From assembly GCA_023417815.1 (NCBI GenBank), contig JAEZEI010000014.1:1-64000 (forward strand): a DNA stretch of 64,000 bases. Reading direction: 5' to 3'. The notes under the pieces are model-generated. The model was not told the DNA's origin, did not search any database, and worked only from the letters and a program-made list of their open reading frames with translations. A program made the translations under genes and the position numbers. Shown piece by piece: positions 9,342 to 18,141 of the stretch. Origin of the DNA: Bacteroidota bacterium (GTDB taxonomy: Bacteria > Bacteroidota > Bacteroidia > Chitinophagales > Chitinophagaceae). How positions within the stretch are numbered: the first letter of the stretch is position 1; each line of letters opens with the position of its first letter.

Positions 9342-10742
9342 TTACTTGCCTTTACCTGCAAGTATGATCTGTATGGTATAAAGCATGATCTTGAAGTCGA
9401 GCGCAAGAGAAACATTTTCTACGTAAAGCAGATCATACGGCATTCGATCTATCATTTGTTTCACGGAAGATGCATAACCGTATTTCACCATACCCCAGCT
9501 TGTGAGGCCCGGTTTTACTTTGAAAAGATATTTGTACTCGGGATGCACCTTTACGATCTGGTCGATATAGAATTTCCTTTCCGGTCTTGGGCCTACAAGG
9601 CTCATTTCTCCCATTAAAATATTCCAGAGCTGGGGAAGTTCGTCGAGCCGCCACTTCCGCATGGTTCTTCCCCACCGGGTTATCCTCGGATCATTGTCGC
9701 TGCTTAACTGCGGACCATCTGGTTCCGAATTAATATACATCGACCGGAATTTGTACATGATGAATGGCCTGCCCTTATAGCCGATCCTTTCCTGGCAGAA
9801 GAATACCGGGCCTTTTGATGAAAGCCTGACCCTGATGATGGTATACAAAAGCAAGGGTGAAAGAAGTACCAGGCTAAGAATTGATGCGGTGAGGTCAATG
9901 GCCCTTTTAATATTCTGTTGCCATGAAGGAAGAAGTCCTGAATGAATATCGATAAGGGGAACACCAAGGACATTATTGGTTTGGAGCGCCCCGCTTATGA
10001 TGTCTACGGTATCTGGTGTTATTTTTATGTTCACTTCATGGTCGCTGAGATGTTGTAATATTCCAGTCAACATCTCGCGCTCATTCTTTTCAACTGCAAC
10101 AATAACTTCCTCAATGTTCTGTTTTTCTATGATCTCTGAAATATCCGCATCCTTATCATAGAATTTGATCCCGGCAGGCAGGGAAAGATTGGAGACACCA
10201 TTGCTGTTGTAAAATCCCGTAATTCGGTAACCTCCCTGTTCACGGGTGCTGTAAAATGCCTGGAGGAATTCTTCTGCTTTTTTACCGGAACCAATGAGCA
10301 GGGCGTTGAAGAATACTTCCTTCTTATTGAGTTGCGACTTTATGATGTTGAGGAAGATCATCCTTACGAGGAGAGTAAGCGCAAGCATTGGTACCAACAG
10401 GCTGTAGAACTCCAGGTAATAATTCTCATTATTGGTCTGCGGATTCTTCAGGATGAAAAAGAAAAGCAAACCCACGCAGCCAATGAAGATCACAATTATA
10501 CTTCTTGAAAATTCTGAGAGCCGCGATTTGCTATAAAGCGCATTGTATGCTCCGCTCAGGAAATGCAGTAGCAGCCACCCGATGGTATAAAGCGTAAGTC
10601 CAATATAAAACCCGGGAGGTATTACAAAATCGTATTCATAGATAACAGTGCGCAGGTAATAGAAACACAGCCACGTCAGGATGCATATTACCACATCTGA
10701 AAGGATAAACCAGCCGATATGTATCCTTGGTTGTGACTTCAT
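9342..10742 (-). CDS. Polyprenyl glycosylphosphotransferase (WcaJ-like)
   Basis: 466-residue membrane enzyme that starts glycan synthesis by moving a hexose-1-phosphate onto undecaprenyl phosphate. Four to five N-terminal helices (about 10-140) precede a Rossmann-like CoA-binding region ('ALLIGSGKKAEEFL', about 147-160), one more helix near 275, and the catalytic bacterial sugar-transferase domain (about 270-466). That domain shows 'CQERIGYKGRPFIMYKFRSM', 'KWRLDELPQLWNILMGEMS' and 'LVGPRPE'. It is one of two such enzymes in the window; the other, at 25760, lacks the membrane bundle at the N-terminus. It is 12 bases from the oxidoreductase gene. Confidence 0.88.
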   Translation of the reverse strand: MKSQPRIHIGWFILSDVVICILTWLCFYYLRTVIYEYDFVIPPGFYIGLTLYTIGWLLLHFLSGAYNALYSKSRLSEFSRSIIVIFIGCVGLLFFFILKNPQTNNENYYLEFYSLLVPMLALTLLVRMIFLNIIKSQLNKKEVFFNALLIGSGKKAEEFLQAFYSTREQGGYRITGFYNSNGVSNLSLPAGIKFYDKDADISEIIEKQNIEEVIVAVEKNEREMLTGILQHLSDHEVNIKITPDTVDIISGALQTNNVLGVPLIDIHSGLLPSWQQNIKRAIDLTASILSLVLLSPLLLYTIIRVRLSSKGPVFFCQERIGYKGRPFIMYKFRSMYINSEPDGPQLSSDNDPRITRWGRTMRKWRLDELPQLWNILMGEMSLVGPRPERKFYIDQIVKVHPEYKYLFKVKPGLTSWGMVKYGYASSVKQMIDRMPYDLLYVENVSLALDFKIMLYTIQIILAGKGK

Positions 10743-10754
10743 GATTCATACAGG

Positions 10755-11723
10755 TCAGTGTTGCCTGTTACTGATCTTCTCGAGAATCTGGTGAGCGATC
10801 TCCATAGCGCTGAAACCATCAAAAATGGTTACCGGGGGTTCTGTATTATTATTTATGGAATCCCTGAATGCTTCAAGTTCCATTTTAATGGCGTTGCCTT
10901 CCATTACTGCAGGATTTGCAATGCTGATGGTTTTTTTTCCATTCCCGGTTTCAATATCGAATGTGATCATGCTGTCGCTGCCCGGTGCATCCATCCTTAT
11001 GATCTCCGTTTTCTTTTCCAGGAAGTCTATCCCGATATAAGCATCTTTCTGGAACAGCCGCATCTTACGCATTTTTTTCAGGGAGATCCTGCTGCTGGTG
11101 AGGTTTGCGACACAGCCATTATCAAATTCTATCCGCACGTTTGCGATGTCCGGCGTATCGCTCATTACAGCTACGCCATTCGCAGAAATATAATTTACAT
11201 TGCTTTTTACAATGTGAAGGATCACGTCTATGTCGTGGATCATCAGGTCGAGGATAACACTTACATCAGTGCCTCTTGGATTGAACTGCGCCAGCCTGTG
11301 CACTTCAATGAACAATGGCTGGAGCGGCTGATCCTTCAATGCCTGGAAAGCGGGGTTAAATCTTTCAACGTGACCAACCTGGAAGCGTAGGTTTGATTCT
11401 TTCGCAAGTTTTAAAAGATCCCGCGCTTCATCCATGGTATTTGCCAGGGGTTTTTCAACGAATACATGACGGCTCTTTCGCAGCGCCATATCACATAGTT
11501 CATAATGGTGAATGGTGGGAGCAACTATATCAACTGCATCCACAGCATCCATAAGAGAAGACGGCTCTGTAAATCTTTTGATGCCATACTTCTCCTGAAC
11601 CTGTGCTGCATTTTTGTCGTCAGGATCAAAGAAACCGGTCACTTCTATCCCGGCAATTTCGAGCAGGTTATTAAGATGAATTTTGCCGAGATGCCCGGCA
11701 CCAAATAGTCCGATCTTAACCAT
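10755..11723 (-). CDS. Gfo/Idh/MocA-family oxidoreductase
   Basis: 322 residues. N-terminal Rossmann fold with 'IGLFGAGHLGKIHL' (NAD(P)-binding glycine motif, about residues 4-17) and the family signature 'VFVEKPLANT' (about 90-99), where the Lys-Pro contacts nicotinamide. The C-terminal alpha/beta domain contains 'VILDLMIHDIDVIL', the usual metal-free catalytic His-containing segment. Relatives oxidise sugars or sugar nucleotides, for example UDP-GlcNAc 3-dehydrogenases. Placement between accA and a sugar-phosphate transferase suggests supply of a nucleotide sugar, but the substrate is not determined. Gaps of 2 and 12 bases to its neighbours indicate one operon. Confidence 0.85.
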   Translation of the reverse strand: MVKIGLFGAGHLGKIHLNNLLEIAGIEVTGFFDPDDKNAAQVQEKYGIKRFTEPSSLMDAVDAVDIVAPTIHHYELCDMALRKSRHVFVEKPLANTMDEARDLLKLAKESNLRFQVGHVERFNPAFQALKDQPLQPLFIEVHRLAQFNPRGTDVSVILDLMIHDIDVILHIVKSNVNYISANGVAVMSDTPDIANVRIEFDNGCVANLTSSRISLKKMRKMRLFQKDAYIGIDFLEKKTEIIRMDAPGSDSMITFDIETGNGKKTISIANPAVMEGNAIKMELEAFRDSINNNTEPPVTIFDGFSAMEIAHQILEKISNRQH

Positions 11724-11725
11724 AT

Positions 11726-12721
11726 TTATTCGCCGGTTTGTTCTGCAATGTCAACTTCTTCGTAGAAGCCCATCTTCCCGAATTTTTCTATGCGCTGTTC
11801 GATCCTCTTTTCCGCAGGTATCGATTCGAGTTCCTGTATAACCGGGAGCAGGTAATTTTTAAGCATTTGCGCAGCTTCGTCGTAATCCCAGTGAGCGCCT
11901 CCCAGGGGTTCGGGAATTACATCATCCACCAGGCCAAAGCCCAGCATATCCGTACCGGTAAGCCGGAGTTGTTCGGCAGCAACTTCTTTTTTATCCCAGC
12001 TACGCCAAAGGATCGAACTACAACTTTCGGGACTGATAACAGTATACCAGGTGTTTTCCATCATCACGACCCGGTCGCCCACGCCGATGCCAAGCGCTCC
12101 ACCGCTCGCACCTTCACCAATGATCACGCAGATCACGGGCACCTTCAGGCTTAACATCTCATAAATATTTCGTGCGATGGCTTCGCCCTGGCCTCTTTCT
12201 TCCGCTTCGAGCCCTGGGTAAGCGCCAGGGGTATCTATCAATGTAATGATAGGCTTGTTGAATTTTTCTGCAAGTTTCATAAGCCGAAGCGCCTTCCTGT
12301 AACCTTCCGGGTTCGCCATCCCGAAATTCCTGAGCTGGCGGGTTTTCGTATTGTTCCCCTTCTGCTGTCCGATGATCATCACCGTTTTTCCATCAAGCTG
12401 CGCAAATCCGCCTACCATCGCCTTATCATCCCGCACATTCCGGTCGCCGTGCAGCTCAATGAAGTTGGTGCACATCTTTTCAATATACTTAAGTGTATAA
12501 GGCCGGTCCGGGTGGCGGCTCAACTGAACCCGGTGCCACGGTGTGAGTGTATCAGTGATATGCTTTTTAGTTTCCAATACCTTCTGTTCCAAAGCATTTA
12601 TTGCCTGGCTCATGTCGGTACGCGTCTTTTCCTGGGTAAGTTTAAGTTGTTCGATCTGGTCGTACAGATCCTTTATAGGCTTCTCAAAATCAAGAAATTG
12701 CCTGTTTTTCAGTTGAGGCAT
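11726..12721 (-). CDS. accA: Acetyl-CoA carboxylase carboxyltransferase subunit alpha
   Basis: 331 residues, normal AccA length. With AccD it transfers carboxyl from carboxybiotin to acetyl-CoA, committing carbon to fatty acids. The N-terminal coiled coil ('LKLTQEKTRTDMSQAI') is followed by the crotonase-like core: 'TPWHRVQLSRHPDRP', 'FIELHGDR', 'GMANPEGYRKALRLM', 'IDTPGAYPGLEAEERGQGEA' and 'GEGASGGALGIGVGD'. The last two build the CoA oxyanion holes. It is the first gene of a leftward set and has a 375-base upstream region with clustered TGTTCC/GGAACA boxes, which may control it. Confidence 0.95.
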   Translation of the reverse strand: MPQLKNRQFLDFEKPIKDLYDQIEQLKLTQEKTRTDMSQAINALEQKVLETKKHITDTLTPWHRVQLSRHPDRPYTLKYIEKMCTNFIELHGDRNVRDDKAMVGGFAQLDGKTVMIIGQQKGNNTKTRQLRNFGMANPEGYRKALRLMKLAEKFNKPIITLIDTPGAYPGLEAEERGQGEAIARNIYEMLSLKVPVICVIIGEGASGGALGIGVGDRVVMMENTWYTVISPESCSSILWRSWDKKEVAAEQLRLTGTDMLGFGLVDDVIPEPLGGAHWDYDEAAQMLKNYLLPVIQELESIPAEKRIEQRIEKFGKMGFYEEVDIAEQTGE

Positions 12722-13096
12722 GACCTGGCTGTTGAATTATTAATAAGTCGGGGTGTAAAAGTAGCCTATATGAGGTTTTTTGAGAAACTTTTCTAAAATG
12801 ACAACAACTGCAATTTCCAGGTGAAAATTCTTCAGACTATTGGGTGAACAATTTTTTTCCGGACATTTTTTTTTGTTCACAAAAAAGTGTTCAGTGCTGA
12901 TCCGGATCCAAGGAGTGTCCATCCAAAAAAGAATCCTGGATCATTTAAACAGTTGAAAATCAATAAATAGTTGTTCCCTGCATAAAGCACATCAATAAAG
13001 TATCTGCTGAAAATCCCAGGAACAATTATTTGAATTGGTTAGAAAATGTTCCAATGAAGGAACAATTCTGTTCTTCAGCGACTCTTTGTTCCAGCC
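12722..13096. other. Intergenic region upstream of accA
   Basis: 375 bases without a gene. It contains an inverted repeat GTGAACAA / TTGTTCAC (12844-12851 and 12873-12880, 21-base spacer), the cluster of TGTTCC/GGAACA boxes listed separately, and a weak -7-like TACTTTTA on the minus strand at about 12759-12766 that could serve accA. No open frame with coding character was found. Confidence 0.5.
12972..13092. promoter_or_regulatory. Cluster of five TGTTCC/GGAACA boxes
   Basis: TGTTCC occurs at 12972-12977, 13047-13052 and 13087-13092; GGAACA at 13019-13024 and 13059-13064. The central pair forms a perfect inverted repeat TGTTCC-AATGAA-GGAACA. Five copies of a 6-mer in about 120 bases is far above chance. 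A regulator-binding array is an inference; no regulator is identified. Confidence 0.4.
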
Positions 13097-14110
13097 TTAA
13101 CCAAAATCGCGTTCATTATTGAGCTCGTCCATGATCTCCGCAAATAACCTGGTTGAATTTATCCTGTCTGAAAGATGGTACAGGTTGAAGACGCCGATCA
13201 ATTCATTCACCTTTGTTTTACGAATGAATTCTTTTACATGCAGTTTTACAGATCGTTTGTCGCCCACAAAAGAATATTTCAGCATTTGTTGAAGAACAGG
13301 ATGGAGAAGGATCTCTTTCAGATCGTCTGTCATTTCACCAGGAGGCTGAAGAGGGGCCCTTGCTCCGCTGATAACCCCAATGAACATTTTTATTACGCTT
13401 GTAAAAAGTTTTTCAGCTTCCTCTTTCGAATCCGCGATAATAATATTTATTCCCGCCATGGTATAGGGTTGCTGAAGCTGGACGGAAGATTGAAATTCAT
13501 CCCGGTAAATTTCAAGAGCATCTTCGAGATAGGTTGTGGCGAAATGACTTGCAAAAGCATATGGAAGTCCTTTTGCTGCCGCAAGATGCGCGCTGTCGGT
13601 GCTTGATCCGAGAATATAGAGCGGCACATCCGTTCCTTCTGCTATTGAAACCCGCACGGGAGAATTTTTATTTTCCTCCGAGAAATATTCCTGGATCTTT
13701 TCAACTTCTGAAGGGAAAGACTGAGCCGCTTTAAAAAAGTCGGAGCGGATCGCTGCGGCTGTTGCGGGATCTGTACCCGGTGCTCGGCCTAGCCCGAGGT
13801 CAATTCTCCCGGGATAAAGATGCGCAAGCGTTCCGAATTGTTCGGCGATAATGAGCGGCGAATGATTTGGCAGCATGATACCGCCAGAGCCCACGCGGAT
13901 CTTTTTTGTGTTTTCGGCTGCATAGCCGATAAGGATGGATGTTGCACTGCTGGCAATATTCTCCGAATTATGGTGTTCGGCGAACCAGATCCTGGTATAT
14001 CCCGCCGCCTCTGCAGCCATGGCAACCTTGGCTGAGTTCTGGATCGCCTTGCGGAAATCCTCTCCCTGCGAAACAACGGCAAGTTCAAGGAGTGAATATG
14101 CTGTATTCAT
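13097..14110 (-). CDS. LLM-class flavin-dependent oxidoreductase (luciferase-like)
   Basis: 337 residues with a bacterial-luciferase TIM-barrel fold. 'YTRIWFAEHHNSENIASSA' is the MsnO8-like family signature (about residues 38-56). 'KIRVGSGGIMLPNHSPL' forms the flavin-facing strand, and 'RIDLGLGRAPGTDPATAAA' follows. Such enzymes use reduced FMN or F420; the substrate is not predictable. The ATG at 14110 is chosen because 'YSLLELAVVSQG' right after it matches the first barrel strand; an upstream in-frame ATG would add 14 unlikely residues. The gene stands alone downstream of tRNA-Asp and its terminator. Confidence 0.82.
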   Translation of the reverse strand: MNTAYSLLELAVVSQGEDFRKAIQNSAKVAMAAEAAGYTRIWFAEHHNSENIASSATSILIGYAAENTKKIRVGSGGIMLPNHSPLIIAEQFGTLAHLYPGRIDLGLGRAPGTDPATAAAIRSDFFKAAQSFPSEVEKIQEYFSEENKNSPVRVSIAEGTDVPLYILGSSTDSAHLAAAKGLPYAFASHFATTYLEDALEIYRDEFQSSVQLQQPYTMAGINIIIADSKEEAEKLFTSVIKMFIGVISGARAPLQPPGEMTDDLKEILLHPVLQQMLKYSFVGDKRSVKLHVKEFIRKTKVNELIGVFNLYHLSDRINSTRLFAEIMDELNNERDFG

Positions 14111-14168
14111 GTTGTGAAGGTAGGACATGCATCTCAGGAGCAGGTCCGCCATGCATGGCGGACTTACG

Positions 14169-14199
14169 AAAAAAGCCCACCATTAGGCGGGCTTTTTTT
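14169..14199 (-). terminator. Rho-independent terminator of tRNA-Asp
   Basis: Read on the minus strand, an 8-bp stem AGCCCGCC/GGTGGGCT (one G-T pair) with a 4-base loop is followed by a T run. It begins right after the tRNA. The A/T runs on both sides could let it act in both directions. Confidence 0.85.
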
Positions 14200-14200
14200 G

Positions 14201-14274
14201 CGGACCGGACGGGACTCGAACCCGCGACCTCTGCCGTGACAGGGCAGCATTCTAACCAACTGAACTACCGATCC
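14201..14274 (-). tRNA. tRNA-Asp (anticodon GTC)
   Basis: The reverse complement folds into a full cloverleaf. The 7-bp acceptor is GGATCGG/CCGGTCC with one T-G pair, and G73 is the discriminator. The D arm contains AGTTGGTTA. The anticodon stem CTGCC/GGCAG holds loop CTGTCAC, giving anticodon GTC. The T loop is TTCGAGT. CCA is not encoded. A hairpin terminator follows directly. Confidence 0.96.
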
Positions 14275-14387
14275 TTCAAACAGATTTCTCCGTTTTTGGG
14301 AGTGCAAATATAGGATAATCAAAAATAAAAAAATGAATTTGCCAAAAAATTATAGTCCGACGAAATCTTATAAATATATAATACGAG

Positions 14388-14450
14388 CCAACCTCCAACC
14401 TCCAACTTCCAACCTCCAACCTCCAACTTCCAACCCCCAACCTCCAACCA
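14388..14450. repeat. 7-bp minisatellite, nine CCAACCT-type units
   Basis: Nine uninterrupted heptamers: CCAACCT with variants CCAACTT, CCAACCC and CCAACCA. A 21-bp higher-order unit (CCAACCT CCAACCT CCAACTT) is repeated twice. It lies between tRNA-Asp and the GNAT-nitrilase gene and matches the array at the left window edge. It creates spurious open frames on the minus strand. Confidence 0.9.
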
Positions 14451-14503
14451 CCTCCCACTTCTGCCCGATAATTGCAGTCCTACAAATTCCTGAACTTTGA
14501 CCC

Positions 14504-16054
14504 ATGAGCAAATCGATCTCAAAGCTGGAACTTGAAAAATTATCATCGGATGATTATTCACAACTGATAACAGCCATGAAGGCTGCTTATCCCGACTGGA
14601 AGGGTGGGTTCTGGAGCACGAAGGCAATTGATAAACTTATTTCGATCTTCCCCGAAGGACAGCTTGTGGTTAAGGCTGATGGAGTGGTGGTAGGCACTGC
14701 CCTTTCTATCATTGTTAATTATGATGAATATGATGATGCACACACCTACAAACAGATAACAGGCAATTATACTTTTGAAACACACGATCCGCTCGGAGAT
14801 GTGCTTTATGGTATCGAGGTTTTTATTCATCCCGATTACCGAGGTTTACGGCTCGGCAGAAGATTGTATGACGGGCGTAAAGAGCTTTGCGAGAAACTGA
14901 ATCTGAAAGCTATCGTTTTCGGGGGAAGGATCCCCGGCTATTATAAACACGCAGCCGAACTATCTCCTAAGGATTACATCCTTAAGGTGAAGAATAAAGA
15001 GATTTTTGATCCGGTTCTTACATTCCAGCTAAGTAATGACTTCCACGTAAAGAAGGTGCTTAAAGGCTATATGCCTGATGATGCGCAGAGCAGGGAATTT
15101 GCAACCTTGCTACAATGGGATAATATCTATTATGTTGATCCCGCCACAAAGCCGACAGGTCGGTCGGGTTATGTTCGCCTTGGGCTCATCCAGTGGCAGA
15201 TGCGACCTTACAAAGACCTTGAACAACTCTTTACGCAGGTAGAATATTTTGTGGATGCAGTATCGGGTTATAAAAGTGATTTCGCGCTTTTTCCCGAACT
15301 ATTCAACGGCCCGTTGCTGGCATCATTTAATCATTTAAATGAAGCAGAAGCCATGCGGCAGCTTGCCGGGTTTACTCCGCAGATCCGCGACAGGTTTGTG
15401 CAGCTTGCGATTAAATACAATGTAAACATAATTACCGGCAGCATGCCAAGCATTGAAGAAGATGGTGTGCTGAATAATATCGGTTTTCTTTGTCACCGTA
15501 ATGGAAAAGTTGATGTTTACCGGAAGATCCACATAACACCGGATGAAGCATCGTATTGGGGAATGCAGGGAGCAGATGAAGTAAAGGTTTTTAATACAGA
15601 CGCCGGCAAAGTTGGAGTGCTTATTTGTTATGATGTTGAATTCCCGGAACTGCCACGATTGCTCGCAGAAGAGGGAATGCAATTATTGTTCGTTCCTTTT
15701 CTAACGGATACACAGAATTCTTATATGCGGGTTCGCTGCTGTGCGCAGGCGCGCGCAATCGAAAATGAGTGCTTTGTTGCCATTAGTGGAAGCGTCGGAA
15801 ACCTGCCGAACGTTGAGAATATGGATATCCAGTATTCGCAATCCATGGTATTCACGCCCTGTGATTATTCCTTCCCCCATAATGGAATTAAAAGTGAAGC
15901 CACGCCTAATACGGAAATGATACTGATCTCGGATGTGGATCTAACGCTGCTTGATGAATTGCATGCACATGGTAGCGTGCGGAATTTGCGCGATCGCCGT
16001 CATGATGTTTATAAACTCGAAGCATTGAAACGTTCAAATAAACAAACCTCCTGA
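14504..16054 (+). CDS. GNAT acetyltransferase / carbon-nitrogen hydrolase fusion
   Basis: 516 residues with two enzyme domains. The N-terminal GNAT domain (about 1-200) has the acetyl-CoA loop region 'GLRLGRRLYDGRKELCEKL'. The C-terminal nitrilase-superfamily domain (about 222-510) has an intact Glu-Lys-Cys triad: Glu265 in 'LFPELF', Lys341 in 'YRKIHI' and Cys375 in 'LICYDVEFPEL'. This fusion is a known family, thought to couple amide hydrolysis and acetyl transfer, but its substrate is not established. No signal peptide, so cytoplasmic. The stop is 2 bases before the next small gene, suggesting co-transcription. Confidence 0.88.
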   Translation: MSKSISKLELEKLSSDDYSQLITAMKAAYPDWKGGFWSTKAIDKLISIFPEGQLVVKADGVVVGTALSIIVNYDEYDDAHTYKQITGNYTFETHDPLGDVLYGIEVFIHPDYRGLRLGRRLYDGRKELCEKLNLKAIVFGGRIPGYYKHAAELSPKDYILKVKNKEIFDPVLTFQLSNDFHVKKVLKGYMPDDAQSREFATLLQWDNIYYVDPATKPTGRSGYVRLGLIQWQMRPYKDLEQLFTQVEYFVDAVSGYKSDFALFPELFNGPLLASFNHLNEAEAMRQLAGFTPQIRDRFVQLAIKYNVNIITGSMPSIEEDGVLNNIGFLCHRNGKVDVYRKIHITPDEASYWGMQGADEVKVFNTDAGKVGVLICYDVEFPELPRLLAEEGMQLLFVPFLTDTQNSYMRVRCCAQARAIENECFVAISGSVGNLPNVENMDIQYSQSMVFTPCDYSFPHNGIKSEATPNTEMILISDVDLTLLDELHAHGSVRNLRDRRHDVYKLEALKRSNKQTS

Positions 16055-16056
16055 TC

Positions 16057-16266
16057 ATGGAAGCTTTAAAACTTAGTGCACCCTGGAACCAGGTTAAAGA
16101 ATGGCTGAAAGAAGTTGAGATCTCCATAACGGATGAAGACCTTGATTATGATCCCAAAGAGCCGGCTGCATTGCTCGATCATCTTGCAAAGAAACTTGGC
16201 CGTACACCGGATGCTGTAAGAGCCTGGATCGAAAGCGTGTCGTATAACCGGGGCATTGCGGGGTAA
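16057..16266 (+). CDS. CsbD-like small acidic protein
   Basis: 69 residues, soluble, predicted all-helical. 'SAPWNQVKEWLKE' at the N-terminus and 'LAKKLGRTPDAVRAWIES' at the C-terminus recall the small 'general stress protein CsbD-like' family found next to other genes in this phylum. It begins 2 bases after the GNAT-nitrilase stop, so the two probably share an mRNA. No catalytic motif. The family assignment is from pattern memory and should be treated as moderate. Confidence 0.6.
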   Translation: MEALKLSAPWNQVKEWLKEVEISITDEDLDYDPKEPAALLDHLAKKLGRTPDAVRAWIESVSYNRGIAG

Positions 16267-16270
16267 GAAT

Positions 16271-16319
16271 GTTCATTGTTTATTGTCCATTGTTCATTGT
16301 TCTGAAATAAACAATAAAC
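16271..16319. repeat. 7-bp minisatellite (GTTCATT) with inverted tail
   Basis: GTTCATT GTTTATT GTCCATT GTTCATT GTTC runs at 16271-16302. After two bases comes AAATAAACAATAAAC (16305-16319), whose complement reads GTTTATTGTTTATTT, so the element is partly self-complementary. It is a second heptamer type, different in sequence from CCAACCT. Confidence 0.75.
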
Positions 16320-16514
16320 CCCAAACGATAAGCATCCTCCACCGTATTTTCCGCACAAATACTATTAATTCTTCATTTCCTCCCTTCATTTTGGGTACCA
16401 TAGTACAATAATCCATTTTCATTGCCGTTATCGAATTAACATGCGCTAACCTGCATGATGCTACCTGACCAGCGCTCCCTAGGCGCAACTTTGTGAAACC
16501 TAAGAAAAACACCT

Positions 16515-18119
16515 ATGAAATCCATTCTCTACCCAATGAGAGGACTTCTGATGCTATGTATAATATTGCATCTGAAGCCCGCAAATGCACAGCAATTCCT
16601 CACAAAGATCGACGGCTGGAATGCCTATGTTCATCTTCCCGATGAATACAATGACAGTTTGCACAAAACCTATCCATTGATCTGTTTTATTCCCGGGCTT
16701 GGAGAGATAGGTACCTCTGCAAGTAAACTTCTCACGTATGGTCCCGCAAAATTCATAGCCCAGGGTCATAACATGCAATTCATGGTTAATGGCAAACTGG
16801 AGAAGCCCATAGTGATTTCTATGCAGCCTGTTTCGGGATGGCCGAATGCATGGACGATAAACGTAAAAGTTGATTCCATTCTTAAACGATGGAGGATCGA
16901 TCCAACGCGCGTGAATGGAACAGGCCTGTCGATGGGCGGCTGGTCGTGGAATAATTATGTAGATGGATATAATCCTGTTTACACGAATAAGATCACATCG
17001 ATCGTTTCGATGAGTGCGCCGGAGCCGGATAATACCATTTCCAATATGCGGCATTTTGCATTGGCAGGAGGAAAGTGGTGGGGTTTTGAAGGCAACCAGG
17101 ATCTGCGCAAAGGCGACTGGATTCGGGATACTCTTAATAAATACGTTCCGGCTTCGGCACGATACACTTTGTATTCAGGTACGCATTGCTGCTGGAATTC
17201 TTTCTATGATCCAAACTACATGGAGAATGGGGAGAGCATTTATACATGGATGCTTAAGCAAAGAAAAGTTGCGCCTGTTCTGCCTGTACCGAACAGCAAT
17301 CCGCAGGCAAATGCAGGCCGCGATTCCATCATCCCGGTTCCGATAAATTCAATTACATTGAAAGGCGCAGGGAATGATCCTGATGGAAACCCGATCCAGT
17401 TCACCTGGAAAAAACTTGAAGGACCGACTGGAACGATCTCGAATGTTACTAATCCTCAAACCAATGTGATCGCACTTACAACAGGTACATACAGGTTTGA
17501 ACTTGAAGTAACGGATGCACTCGGTGCAAAAGGAAAGGACACTGTTACGATCAATAATGGAAACCTGGTGTTGCCGGTAGTACTTGTGAACCTTGTGGCA
17601 TACGATCGCAATGGCGCCACAGAACTGCGTTGGGCTACTGCGCAGGAATTGAATTCATCTCATTTTGATGTGGAATGGAGCAGCAACGGAACCGAATTCT
17701 CTTCAATTGGAAATGTGTTCGCTTCGGGCACCAGCCAGAGCATGCGCCATTACCAGTATACCGATAATGAAGCACGTCGCGGAGTTAGTTATTACAGGCT
17801 TAAGATGGTGGATATTGACGGTTCATTCACCTACAGCAGGGTGGTATCCGTTCAGCGCGAAAATGAATTCGCAGATATTGAACTGGTGAACACATCCTTC
17901 AGGAACAGTGATCTTACTGTAAAACTTTTAGCTGTTGACCGGTCTTCTGTGAATATAATTCTCACTGATGCTTCAGGGAAAGTAATAATGAGATCAGTTC
18001 AGGAACTGAATTCCGGGGCGAATGAGATACGCAGGATTGTACCCGTGCAAAGAGGGGCCTATTACCTAACCATCATGAGTAATTCAGGAAAAGTAACGAG
18101 AACAGTGCTGCATCAATGA
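16515..18119 (+). CDS. Secreted esterase with PKD domain and T9SS sorting tail
   Basis: 534 residues. Signal peptide 1-25 (ends 'PANAQ'). An alpha/beta-hydrolase esterase domain (about 27-255) opens with 'IDGWNAYVHLP', has nucleophile Ser139 in 'GLSMGG' and probable catalytic His224 in 'HCCWN'. A PKD domain (about 265-350) follows, then an FN3-like linker that starts 'LPVVLVNL'. The C-terminal type IX sorting domain (about 450-534) ends 'YYLTIMSNSGKVTRTVLHQ'. Export is predicted by Sec, then T9SS, onto the cell surface. The N-terminal half is paralogous to that of the 1871-residue protein at 45677. The substrate is unknown; polysaccharide or polyester ester bonds are plausible. Confidence 0.82.
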   Translation: MKSILYPMRGLLMLCIILHLKPANAQQFLTKIDGWNAYVHLPDEYNDSLHKTYPLICFIPGLGEIGTSASKLLTYGPAKFIAQGHNMQFMVNGKLEKPIVISMQPVSGWPNAWTINVKVDSILKRWRIDPTRVNGTGLSMGGWSWNNYVDGYNPVYTNKITSIVSMSAPEPDNTISNMRHFALAGGKWWGFEGNQDLRKGDWIRDTLNKYVPASARYTLYSGTHCCWNSFYDPNYMENGESIYTWMLKQRKVAPVLPVPNSNPQANAGRDSIIPVPINSITLKGAGNDPDGNPIQFTWKKLEGPTGTISNVTNPQTNVIALTTGTYRFELEVTDALGAKGKDTVTINNGNLVLPVVLVNLVAYDRNGATELRWATAQELNSSHFDVEWSSNGTEFSSIGNVFASGTSQSMRHYQYTDNEARRGVSYYRLKMVDIDGSFTYSRVVSVQRENEFADIELVNTSFRNSDLTVKLLAVDRSSVNIILTDASGKVIMRSVQELNSGANEIRRIVPVQRGAYYLTIMSNSGKVTRTVLHQ

Positions 18120-18141
18120 TAGTTTCATGCTTGTTTAAAAG

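Noticed and set aside
14276..14627. Minus-strand frames rich in Gly-Trp-Arg-Leu-Glu-Val repeats
   Set aside because: They are produced by translation of the 7-bp satellite and overlap the start of a clear gene on the other strand.
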